Shown in pieces: positions 1 to 6,873 of a stretch of 52,916 bases of DNA (position 1 is the stretch's first letter; each line of letters opens with the position of its first letter). This stretch comes from an uncultured Porphyromonadaceae bacterium. GTDB lineage: Bacteria; Bacteroidota; Bacteroidia; Bacteroidales; UBA11471. Both the position numbers and the translations under genes were made by a program. The stretch lies in contig URHG01000015.1 in the NCBI GenBank assembly GCA_900547555.1, positions 1 to 52,916 of the forward strand, written 5' to 3'. A model generated the notes under the pieces. The model ran no database searches, was not told the DNA's origin, and saw nothing but the letters and a program-made list of their open reading frames with translations.

Positions 1-357
1 ACTGCGGTCAACCATTTCACGGTTTCTTTTTTGAAACGCAGACTTGAAGTATGATTTTTTGCAGATTTCCACGTTGTCATAGTATTCATTAAAAGAATCG
101 TAGTTGTCTCGGTATTCCGTAGTATCATACGGCAAGACTAAACAAAGGGAGCAATTATCGTCACGAAAAGTCTTTTTAACTTTTTTAATTGCAGACGAAA
201 CAAGCCGGTCGAACTCGCCGTTTCTGCCGACTAAAAATTCAACGTACTCCTTTGTGCTGAGCAGTTCCGTAATCAATTTTTCAAGCTGTTCCTCTATACG
301 TAATAAGTTGTCAACCTCTCTGTGACCGAAAAGGCTCACAGTAAAAATATCAAGCAT
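1..357 (-). CDS. SLOG-superfamily (DUF1273-like) protein, 3' end cut by window edge
   Basis: Open frame of 119 codons from an ATG at 357 running off the left edge, so the C-terminus is missing. It starts MLDIFTVSLFGHREVD and carries RNGEFDRLVSSAIKK at about residues 44-58, the pattern of SLOG/YspA-like Rossmann proteins (nucleotide or nucleotide-derivative binding) common in Clostridia. A purine-rich ribosome site (AGAGGTGG) sits before the ATG. It is divergent from the XRE regulator gene with 138 bases between them, which suggests shared control. The precise function of these proteins is unknown. The family call rests on motif memory only. Confidence 0.65.
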   Translation of the reverse strand, partial: MLDIFTVSLFGHREVDNLLRIEEQLEKLITELLSTKEYVEFLVGRNGEFDRLVSSAIKKVKKTFRDDNCSLCLVLPYDTTEYRDNYDSFNEYYDNVEICKKSYFKSAFQKRNREMVDRS

Positions 358-374
358 AATACCACCTCTTAAAG

Positions 375-416
375 ATACTATAAACATAAAATTACTACAT
401 TCGATATTTATAGTAT
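375..416. repeat. 10-bp perfect inverted repeat in the divergent promoter region
   Basis: ATACTATAAA at 375-384 and its exact complement TTTATAGTAT at 407-416, 22 bases apart. It lies just upstream of the SLOG-like gene and overlaps a TATAGT-like -10 on the minus strand. It may be a second regulator site or part of that promoter. Confidence 0.4.
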
Positions 417-434
417 ATATAAAGCGTTTTTGAT

Positions 435-478
435 TATCAATAGTCTATGGAACATTCAAAACAATATCAATAGACTAT
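435..478. promoter_or_regulatory. candidate operator pair for the XRE regulator
   Basis: Two 14-base direct repeats, TATCAATAGTCTAT at 435-448 and TATCAATAGACTAT at 465-478. They differ only at the central base and their starts are exactly 30 bases apart, about three helical turns. Each contains the near-palindrome ATAGWCTAT. The second overlaps a TATAAT at 476-481 just ahead of the regulator start, so binding would block transcription. Autoregulation by the adjacent XRE protein is inferred. Confidence 0.5.
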
Positions 479-495
479 AATTCAGAGGTGATTGA

Positions 496-834
496 ATGAG
501 TGATTTGGCAAAAATCGTCGGTCAACGTATTCGCAGTTACAGAACACAGCTTGGTTTAAGTCAGGAAAAATTAGCGGAGTTATCGAATTACCACCCAACT
601 TATATCGGACAGTTGGAACGCGGCGAGAAAAATGCAACTTTAGAAAGCATAAACAGGGTAGCCACTGCGTTAAATATATCATTGTCAAAGCTTTTTGAAA
701 ATTTGGGCGGGACAGAAATTGTCGAACGTAACATTCCGCTTGAATGTTATGACTTTTTGCTGACCAAAAGCCACGACGAGCAGGAACAGCTTTTAAAAAT
801 TCTTATAGAAATGGATAAATACAAGGGGAAGTAA
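496..834 (+). CDS. XRE-family HTH transcriptional regulator
   Basis: Small DNA-binding repressor-type protein of 112 residues. An HTH_3 domain spans residues 5-62: IRSYRTQLGLSQEKLAELS supplies the first helices and TYIGQLERGEKNATLESINRVA the recognition region. The remaining 50 residues have no domain I recognise. The start has a good ribosome site (AGAGGTGA) 5-12 bases ahead. It is divergent from a SLOG-type protein, and two 14-base repeats lie directly upstream. Codon use, ribosome site and gene partner look Clostridial, unlike everything after 2.6 kb. The target genes are unknown; it probably controls itself and its divergent neighbour. Confidence 0.85.
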   Translation: MSDLAKIVGQRIRSYRTQLGLSQEKLAELSNYHPTYIGQLERGEKNATLESINRVATALNISLSKLFENLGGTEIVERNIPLECYDFLLTKSHDEQEQLLKILIEMDKYKGK

Positions 835-874
835 TGTATCTACGGTAGACGAATGAAATTATTTCTCAAACCAC

Positions 875-903
875 TTGAAATTCGTGCATTTTAAGAGTAT
901 AAT
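875..903 (+). promoter_or_regulatory. sigma-A type promoter of the thiS-thiF-thiG unit
   Basis: TTGAAA at 875-880, exactly 17 bases, then TATAAT at 898-903, with a start expected near 910 just ahead of the TPP riboswitch. This is the housekeeping promoter of Firmicutes and Proteobacteria. It does not match the TTTG-N19-TAnnTTTG type seen in front of genes later in the window. Confidence 0.75.
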
Positions 904-919
904 ATTATTAACAACAAAA

Positions 920-1060
920 CCAACGGGAGCTTGTGTTACAGGCTGAGAGGGAGGTGGAACCTCCGACCGATAACCTGATTTGGATAATGCCAACGTAGGG
1001 ATGCAACCACACGCATATTTGAACGGAAAGATACCAAATCGGCGGCTTTCCGTTTTTTTA
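920..1060 (+). promoter_or_regulatory. TPP riboswitch (THI element) with intrinsic terminator
   Basis: The aptamer at about 920-1006 has the conserved THI-box pieces in order: GGGAGC, then CAGGCTGAGAGGG, then ACCTGATTTGGATAATGCCA and CGTAGGGATGCAA. The expression platform is a terminator at 1022-1059: AACGGAAAG (1022-1030) pairs with CTTTCCGTT (1046-1054) and is followed by a run of T. Bound thiamine pyrophosphate should favour termination before thiS. It is preceded by its own sigma-A promoter. Transcription control is the usual Firmicute arrangement. Confidence 0.95.
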
Positions 1061-1079
1061 TTCTCAGGAGGCGAAATAA

Positions 1080-1274
1080 ATGGTTATTATAAACGGCAAA
1101 AGCATTGATGCCGCAGGCAAAACAATATCGGAATATCTAAGCACCACGGACTATGATGCCAAAAGGATTGCCGTGGAAAAAAACGGCGAAATAGTCCCCA
1201 AGGCGAAATATGATGAAACTGTTTTACAGGACGGCGACAGCTTAGAGGTTGTCAGCTTTGTGGGAGGCGGTTGA
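1080..1274 (+). CDS. thiS: sulfur carrier protein ThiS
   Basis: Ubiquitin-like sulfur carrier of 64 residues. Its C-terminal Gly-Gly (SFVGGG) is adenylated by ThiF and converted to a thiocarboxylate, the sulfur donor for the thiazole ring made by ThiG. Length and the GDSLEVVSFVGGG tail are typical. A strong ribosome site (AGGAGGCG) precedes the ATG. It is the first gene after the TPP riboswitch, followed immediately by thiF. Confidence 0.93.
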   Translation: MVIINGKSIDAAGKTISEYLSTTDYDAKRIAVEKNGEIVPKAKYDETVLQDGDSLEVVSFVGGG

Positions 1275-1275
1275 T

Positions 1276-1911
1276 TTGATACCGACGAGACAAGAAAAGA
1301 CAGCGGCTTTAAAGCAGCGGCACGGGGACAAGCTGCAGGATAAATTTTCAGCCGCTACGGTCGCTGTATGCGGTCTTGGAGGGCTTGGCTCAAATATTTC
1401 GATATCGCTTGCACGTGCAGGAATCGGCAAGCTCATTCTTATTGATTTTGACAAAGTTGATATAACCAATCTGCACCGACAGCAATATAAGGTGTCGCAA
1501 ATCGGCAGGTTTAAAACCGACGCGTTGTCCGAAAATCTCAAAGAAATTGCACCGTATACAGAGCTAATAACCCACACTGTCCGCATAAGTGAAAGCAACG
1601 CCGAAAGTCTGCTCAAGGACGCGGATATCATATGCGAAGCGTTTGACAATCCTGAGTGCAAGGCGATGCTTACCAACACCGTGCTTGAAGCAATGCCCGA
1701 AAAGTATCTTGTAGCGGCTTCCGGTATGGCAGGGTTTGGCAGTGCAAACAGCATAAAAACAAGAAGAATAACCGACCGTTTTTATCTGTGCGGAGACGGC
1801 ATCAGCGACGTGAACGATAACATAAGGCTTGTATCCTCTCGGGTTATGCTCTGTGCCGCTCATCAGGCGCACACCGTTTTGCGGATTTTGGCAAATAAAT
1901 TTGATGTTTAG
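1276..1911 (+). CDS. thiF: ThiF family 2, ThiS adenylyltransferase (Firmicute type)
   Basis: E1-like enzyme of 211 residues that adenylates the ThiS C-terminus. The ATP-binding GLGGLGSN loop is near residue 30, followed by DFDKVDITNLHRQQY, the E1 signature, and CEAFDNPECK further on. I chose the TTG at 1276 because GGGAGGCGG at 1261-1269 is a well-placed ribosome site and the start then abuts the thiS stop; an upstream TTG at 1249 would overlap thiS. The short length and lack of a CxxC zinc pair fit the ThiF family 2 found in anaerobic Firmicutes. A different, Bacteroidales-type ThiF is at 6089. Confidence 0.85.
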   Translation: MIPTRQEKTAALKQRHGDKLQDKFSAATVAVCGLGGLGSNISISLARAGIGKLILIDFDKVDITNLHRQQYKVSQIGRFKTDALSENLKEIAPYTELITHTVRISESNAESLLKDADIICEAFDNPECKAMLTNTVLEAMPEKYLVAASGMAGFGSANSIKTRRITDRFYLCGDGISDVNDNIRLVSSRVMLCAAHQAHTVLRILANKFDV

Positions 1912-1928
1912 CGAAAGGATATAAAACA

Positions 1929-2693
1929 ATGGACAATGACAAGCTTATTATAGGCGGACATGAGTTTAATTCACGCTTTATTCTCGGCTCAGGCAAGTAT
2001 TCCCTGAACTTAATAGAAGCGGCGGTAAAAGACGCCGGTGCGGAAATCATCACTCTTGCTGTTCGCCGTGCCAACACAAAGGAGCAGGAGAATATTCTCG
2101 ATTATATTCCTAAAGGAGTAACGCTTCTTCCCAACACAAGCGGTGCCAGAAACGCAGAGGAGGCCGTGCGCATTGCCCGGCTTGCACGTGAGCTTGGATG
2201 CGGTGATTTTGTTAAAGTAGAAATAATGCGTGATTCAAAATATCTTCTGCCCGACAATCAGGAAACGGTAAAAGCAACTGAAGTACTTGCAAAAGAGGGT
2301 TTTGTCGTCATGCCGTATATGTATCCTGATTTGAACGTCGCACGTGATCTTGTAAACGCAGGAGCCGCCGCTGTTATGCCGCTGGCATCGCCCATAGGCT
2401 CAAATAAGGGACTGGCTACACGTGAGTTTATTCAGATACTTATTGATGAAATTGAACTCCCCATCATTGTTGACGCCGGTATAGGCAGACCGTCGCAGGC
2501 TTGCGAGGCAATGGAAATGGGTGCCGATGCCGTACTCGTAAACACGGCTATTGCCGTCGCCGGAAATCCGGTCGAAATGGCGATCGCATTCAAAGAAGCC
2601 GTCATTGCCGGCCGGCGTGCCTATGAGGCCGGTCTCGGCGCGCAATGCACTCACGCTATTGCCAGCAGTCCCCTCACCTCATTCCTCGATTAA
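1929..2693 (+). CDS. thiG: thiazole synthase ThiG, apparently chimeric
   Basis: TIM-barrel enzyme of 254 residues that condenses 1-deoxy-D-xylulose 5-phosphate, dehydroglycine and ThiS thiocarboxylate into the thiazole phosphate. The Schiff-base lysine is K96 in DFVKVEI. Phosphate-binding motifs such as MPLASPIGSNKG and DAGIGRPSQA are intact, and length is normal. The 5' four fifths use codons like the upstream Firmicute-like genes (CTT, AGA, GTT). The last part, from around GADAVLVNTAIA (about 2521-2556) to SSPLTSFLD, reads like the downstream Bacteroidales genes (GCC, GTC, CTC, CGG). The frame is unbroken across the switch. Either two thiG genes recombined, or two genomes were joined here during assembly. 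Confidence 0.9.
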   Translation: MDNDKLIIGGHEFNSRFILGSGKYSLNLIEAAVKDAGAEIITLAVRRANTKEQENILDYIPKGVTLLPNTSGARNAEEAVRIARLARELGCGDFVKVEIMRDSKYLLPDNQETVKATEVLAKEGFVVMPYMYPDLNVARDLVNAGAAAVMPLASPIGSNKGLATREFIQILIDEIELPIIVDAGIGRPSQACEAMEMGADAVLVNTAIAVAGNPVEMAIAFKEAVIAGRRAYEAGLGAQCTHAIASSPLTSFLD

Positions 2694-2704
2694 AATCCAT
2701 ACCT

Positions 2705-4399
2705 ATGAAAAAAGAGATAACACGACACAACTATCCGGGGTCCGAAAAAATATATATTCCCGGTAAATTACACGATATACGGGTTGCCATGCGCAAAGTC
2801 AATCTCACCGATACAGTCAACATCGTAGACGGAGAGCGCGTCGTACGTCATAACGACCCCGTATATATCTACGACACCAGCGGTGTATATACCGACCCTT
2901 CGGTAGAAATCGATCTCGAAAAAGGTCTCCCCCGCTTGCGGGAATCTTGGGTTACCGACCGGGGCGATGTAGAAAAACTTCAAGGCATCACATCGGAGTA
3001 CGGCCGCATGCGCCAAGCAGACAAAAGCCTCGATGAGATACGGTTCAAACATCTGCACTTGCCCTATCGTGCCAAATCGGGAAAAGAAATTACGCAGATG
3101 TACTATGCCAAACAAGGCATCATCACCCCCGAAATGGAATATGTAGCCATACGGGAGAATCTCCAAAACGAAATGTTGGGCATCGATACGCACATAACCC
3201 CGGAGTTCGTTCGCGACGAAGTTGCCTGTGGCCGCGCCATCATTCCCGCCAATATCAATCACCCCGAAGCAGAGCCGATGATCATAGGTCGCAACTTCCT
3301 CGTAAAGCTCAATACAAACATCGGTAACTCGGCCCTCTCGTCGGGTATCGAAGAGGAAGTCGAAAAAGCCATGTGGAGTTGTTACTGGGGCGGTGATACC
3401 CTCATGGATCTATCGACGGGAGACCACATACACGAGACTCGTGAATGGATTATCCGCAACTGTCCCGTTCCTATGGGTACAGTACCCATTTACCAAGCTC
3501 TCGAAAAAGTAAACGGAATAGCCGAAGACCTCACGTGGGAAATCTACCGCGACACGCTTATCGAACAATGCGAACAGGGTGTAGACTACTTTACCATACA
3601 TGCCGGTGTACTGAAAGCCCACGCCGAACTGGTCGGCGAACGTCTTACGGGAATCGTTTCCCGAGGCGGCTCTATCATGACGAAATGGTGCGTAAGCCAT
3701 AACGAAGAAAATTTCCTTTACACACATTTCGATGAAATATGCGAAATCGTCAAACAATACGACGTGGCGCTCTCGCTGGGCGACGGTATGCGTCCCGGCT
3801 CTATACACGATGCCAACGACCGGTCGCAATTTCTCGAACTCGATGTTCTGGGCGAGCTCACCCAAAAAGCATGGGCACACAACGTGCAAGTCATCATCGA
3901 AGGCCCGGGACATGTACCCATGCAGAAAATACGGGAAAACATGGAACGCCAACTCTCGTCATGCCACGAAGCCCCGTTCTATACTCTCGGCCCGCTGACA
4001 ACCGACATCGCCCCGGGGTACGACCACATCACATCGGCCATCGGTGCCGCCCAAATTGCCTGGTTGGGCACGGCCATGATATGCTATGTTACCCCCAAAG
4101 AACACTTGGGACTTCCCAATCGTGAAGATGTACGCAACGGGGTTATCGCATATAAAATAGCCGCCCATGCAGCCGACATCGCCAAAGGACACCCCGGTGC
4201 GACAGTCCGGGACGATGCATTGAGCAAAGCACGGTTTGAATTCCGGTGGAAAGACCAATTCAATCTTTCGCTCGATCCCGAAACGGCACTGGCCTACTAC
4301 AAGGAGGGGTCCAAAAACGACGGCGAGTATTGTACGATGTGCGGCCCGAACTTCTGTGCCATGCGTATCACCCAAAGTCTCAAAGATTGCGTAAAATAA
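2705..4399 (+). CDS. thiC: phosphomethylpyrimidine synthase ThiC
   Basis: Radical SAM enzyme of 564 residues that rearranges 5-aminoimidazole ribotide to hydroxymethylpyrimidine phosphate. The C-terminal cluster motif CxxCxxxxC is present at C543, C546 and C551 (CTMCGPNFC). Signature stretches such as SRGGSIMTKWCVSHNEEN and APGYDHITSAIGAAQIAW are intact. I start at the ATG at 2705 (MKKEITRHNYPGS), 11 bases after thiG stops, rather than an in-frame ATG at 2645 that would overlap the thiG end by 49 bases. Codon use and the lack of a clear Shine-Dalgarno site are typical of Bacteroidales. The thiG-thiC-thiH order is usual in that group. Confidence 0.96.
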   Translation: MKKEITRHNYPGSEKIYIPGKLHDIRVAMRKVNLTDTVNIVDGERVVRHNDPVYIYDTSGVYTDPSVEIDLEKGLPRLRESWVTDRGDVEKLQGITSEYGRMRQADKSLDEIRFKHLHLPYRAKSGKEITQMYYAKQGIITPEMEYVAIRENLQNEMLGIDTHITPEFVRDEVACGRAIIPANINHPEAEPMIIGRNFLVKLNTNIGNSALSSGIEEEVEKAMWSCYWGGDTLMDLSTGDHIHETREWIIRNCPVPMGTVPIYQALEKVNGIAEDLTWEIYRDTLIEQCEQGVDYFTIHAGVLKAHAELVGERLTGIVSRGGSIMTKWCVSHNEENFLYTHFDEICEIVKQYDVALSLGDGMRPGSIHDANDRSQFLELDVLGELTQKAWAHNVQVIIEGPGHVPMQKIRENMERQLSSCHEAPFYTLGPLTTDIAPGYDHITSAIGAAQIAWLGTAMICYVTPKEHLGLPNREDVRNGVIAYKIAAHAADIAKGHPGATVRDDALSKARFEFRWKDQFNLSLDPETALAYYKEGSKNDGEYCTMCGPNFCAMRITQSLKDCVK

Positions 4400-4406
4400 C
4401 GTCGCA

Positions 4407-4955
4407 ATGGATCGCATCTCCGACCTACGCACGCCTCTCTGCCAATCGTTATCGCGTGATGTCGTAGAACACGTTGCCGCATCGGTTGCGGAATATCATC
4501 AAGATATTCCGCAACTGATACGGCTTCTCGATGATACCGATAACCGCGTAGCTTGGCGAGCAGCTTGGGCTTGCGAGAAACTGACTGCATTGTCGCCCGA
4601 CCGACTTCTTCCTTATCGGAAAGACTTTGCAGAAAGACTTTTTCGTTGTCGACACGACGGGACAAAACGGTTATTGCTCTCCATTCTTTACCATCTGCCT
4701 CCCGAAGAAAGCTTTCCGGTAGAGCTTTATAACTATTGTATCGAACACATGGTATCTCCCGCAGAAAAAGCCGCCGTACAAGCCCTCTGCATAAAGACGG
4801 CTTTCCGTCTCGGGAAACGAGAACCCGAGTTGCTGTCGGAGCTGAAATTTTATTTAGAAAACGCTCAAACGCAGTTTTACTCCCCCGCTTTCATCTCGGC
4901 CCGGAAGAACGTGCTGCGGCACATCTATTCATTGTATAAAAAAATAAGGTATTAA
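4407..4955 (+). CDS. HEAT-like helical protein inside the thiamine operon
   Basis: I do not recognise a named family. The 182-residue product is predicted mostly helical with a HEAT-type pattern at residues 20-62 (ASVAEYHQDIPQLIRLLDD, then NRVAWRAAWACEKL) and a second helical region with LLLSILYHLPP. There is no signal peptide or membrane segment. It lies 7 bases after thiC and 5 bases before thiH, so it is certainly co-transcribed with them. HEAT proteins bind other proteins or nucleic acid, so a scaffold or regulator role in thiazole or pyrimidine synthesis is possible but only inferred. Confidence 0.75.
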   Translation: MDRISDLRTPLCQSLSRDVVEHVAASVAEYHQDIPQLIRLLDDTDNRVAWRAAWACEKLTALSPDRLLPYRKDFAERLFRCRHDGTKRLLLSILYHLPPEESFPVELYNYCIEHMVSPAEKAAVQALCIKTAFRLGKREPELLSELKFYLENAQTQFYSPAFISARKNVLRHIYSLYKKIRY

Positions 4956-4960
4956 AGAAA

Positions 4961-6073
4961 ATGATGTTTTCAGAAGAATTAGAAAAATATTCCTGGGACG
5001 AAATTACCCGTCGGATATATACAAAAACCGAAGCCGACGTTGCCCGGGCACTTACCCAAGAACACCTGCAAATCGACGATTTCATGGCCTTGATCTCGCC
5101 GGCTGCCGACTGTTACCTCGAAGAAATGGCTCTCCGGAGCCGAATGTTTACACAACAACGTTTCGGCAAAACCATCAGCATGTACATTCCTCTGTACATC
5201 ACCAATTCCTGTACGAACTTCTGCGTTTATTGCGGATTCAATCACAATAATCCCATAAACCGTATTATCCTTACCGACGAAGAAATCATAGAGGAATGCA
5301 AGGCCATACGCCGATTGGGGCCGTTTGAAAACCTGCTTATCGTAACGGGGGAAAATCCCCACGCCGCCGGAGTCGATTACATTGAAAACGCTTTACGGCT
5401 GGCCCGCCCCTACTTCTCGAACCTCACCATAGAAGTCATGCCCCTCAAAAGCGAAGATTACTACCGGCTTACCCAATCGGGATTGAACGGCGTAGTCTGT
5501 TTTCAGGAAACCTATCACCGGGAACGCTACAAGGTATATCACCCCAAAGGCATGAAATCGAACTTCGAATGGCGTGTCAACGGCTTCGACCGCATGGGAC
5601 AAGCCGGAGTACATAAAATAGGTATGGGTGTGCTCATCGGCCTTGAAGAGTGGCGTACCGACATTACTTTCATGGCAATACACTTGCAATACCTCCGTAA
5701 AAAATACTGGAAAACCCGTTACAGTGTGAATTTTCCCCGCTTACGTCCTTCGGAGGGACACTTCCAACCGAATGTCGTCATGAGCGACAGGCAGCTTGCG
5801 CAGACGATTTTTGCCTTCCGGCTCTTCGACCACGATGTCGACATCTCGGTATCTACCCGTGAAAATCCGAATTTCCGTGACCACATCACAACATTGGGTG
5901 CAACATCATTAAGTGCCGGATCGAAAACCGAACCGGGCGGATATTTCACTCACCCACAAGCACTGGAACAATTTGTCGTAAGCGATGACCGCACTCCGGC
6001 CGAAGTCGAAACCGCCGTCAAAAAAGCTGGTTACGAAGTAGTATGGAAAGACTGGGACCGTATATTTGACTAA
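4961..6073 (+). CDS. thiH: 2-iminoacetate synthase ThiH (tyrosine lyase)
   Basis: Radical SAM enzyme of 370 residues that cleaves tyrosine to p-cresol and dehydroglycine, the glycine-derived unit used by ThiG; this is the anaerobic route. The cluster-binding CxxxCxxC is at C84, C88 and C91 (CTNFCVYC). Length is normal. Two tandem ATG codons at 4961 and 4964 could both serve as start. Neighbours are the HEAT-like gene upstream and the second thiF downstream. Confidence 0.95.
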   Translation: MMFSEELEKYSWDEITRRIYTKTEADVARALTQEHLQIDDFMALISPAADCYLEEMALRSRMFTQQRFGKTISMYIPLYITNSCTNFCVYCGFNHNNPINRIILTDEEIIEECKAIRRLGPFENLLIVTGENPHAAGVDYIENALRLARPYFSNLTIEVMPLKSEDYYRLTQSGLNGVVCFQETYHRERYKVYHPKGMKSNFEWRVNGFDRMGQAGVHKIGMGVLIGLEEWRTDITFMAIHLQYLRKKYWKTRYSVNFPRLRPSEGHFQPNVVMSDRQLAQTIFAFRLFDHDVDISVSTRENPNFRDHITTLGATSLSAGSKTEPGGYFTHPQALEQFVVSDDRTPAEVETAVKKAGYEVVWKDWDRIFD

Positions 6074-6088
6074 AAAAACACAAAACTT

Positions 6089-6790
6089 ATGCAATATATT
6101 GAACGCTACGCCCGCCAAATCATGCTGCCCGAGATCGGATTCCCGGGCCAGCTGGCTTTGGCCCAAGCCTCGGTATTGATTGTCGGTGCCGGAGGGCTGG
6201 GCTCGCCTATTTCTCTATACCTCTGTACGGCCGGTATAGGGCGAATAGGTCTCATCGACGGCGACACGGTATCGGAAAGTAACCTGCAACGCCAAATCCT
6301 TTACACCGAAAACGAAACAGGACAAAACAAAGTCGAATGTGCCAAACAGACTTTATCATCACGAAACGAAAGTTGCCGCATCGACATCTACCCTCATTAT
6401 TTAACCGAAGAAAACGCCCGGGAAATTATCGAACCATACGACATTATCGTCGATGGCTGCGACAATTACGCCACACGTTACCTTATCGACGACTGGTGCT
6501 GCCAATTGCAAAAACCGTATGTATACGGCAGTATCGAAGGATTCAAGGGACAAGTATCGATATTCAACGGTAAAAAAGGTAAACGATATGCCGACCTCTT
6601 TCCCGACCGCTCGACACTCACAGCACGGCCCAAAGCATCGGCCGGTGTCATCGGGCCGACTCCGGGTGTCATCGGCAATATCGAAGCAGCCGAGGTCATC
6701 AAACTCATTACCGAGTGCGGAACACCCCTCTACAACAAGCTATTTACCATCGACCTGCTCACCCTCGAAAGTTTCATACTCGACATTTAA
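6089..6790 (+). CDS. thiF: ThiF/HesA/MoeB-type adenylyltransferase without zinc cysteines
   Basis: E1-like enzyme of 233 residues, probably the ThiS adenylyltransferase that belongs to this operon. YARQIMLPEIGFPGQ at the N-terminus, the GAGGLGSP ATP loop, DGDTVSESNLQRQ and VDGCDNYATRYLI are all classical. The position that is CYRCL in Escherichia coli ThiF/MoeB is here RYADL, the S/N-C before the AGV-G motif is replaced by alanine, and the C-terminal CPxC is absent, so no structural zinc or cysteine persulfide site can be built as in E. coli. It is the last gene of the run and shares its operon with thiC and thiH. A MoeB role is less likely in this context. Confidence 0.85.
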   Translation: MQYIERYARQIMLPEIGFPGQLALAQASVLIVGAGGLGSPISLYLCTAGIGRIGLIDGDTVSESNLQRQILYTENETGQNKVECAKQTLSSRNESCRIDIYPHYLTEENAREIIEPYDIIVDGCDNYATRYLIDDWCCQLQKPYVYGSIEGFKGQVSIFNGKKGKRYADLFPDRSTLTARPKASAGVIGPTPGVIGNIEAAEVIKLITECGTPLYNKLFTIDLLTLESFILDI

Positions 6791-6873
6791 TCTGGTAAAA
6801 TACCATAAACTCTTGCGTGAACAGATTTTTTTTCACATATTCGCTGTAAGATTTTACCGCAAATTTGATACCA

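Noticed and set aside
1242..1929. Minus-strand frames over thiF
   Set aside because: Antisense to thiF and overlapping each other; no ribosome site or domain.
2645..2704. Longer ThiC starting inside thiG
   Set aside because: The extra 20 residues have no family counterpart and overlap thiG; the ATG at 2705 gives the normal start.
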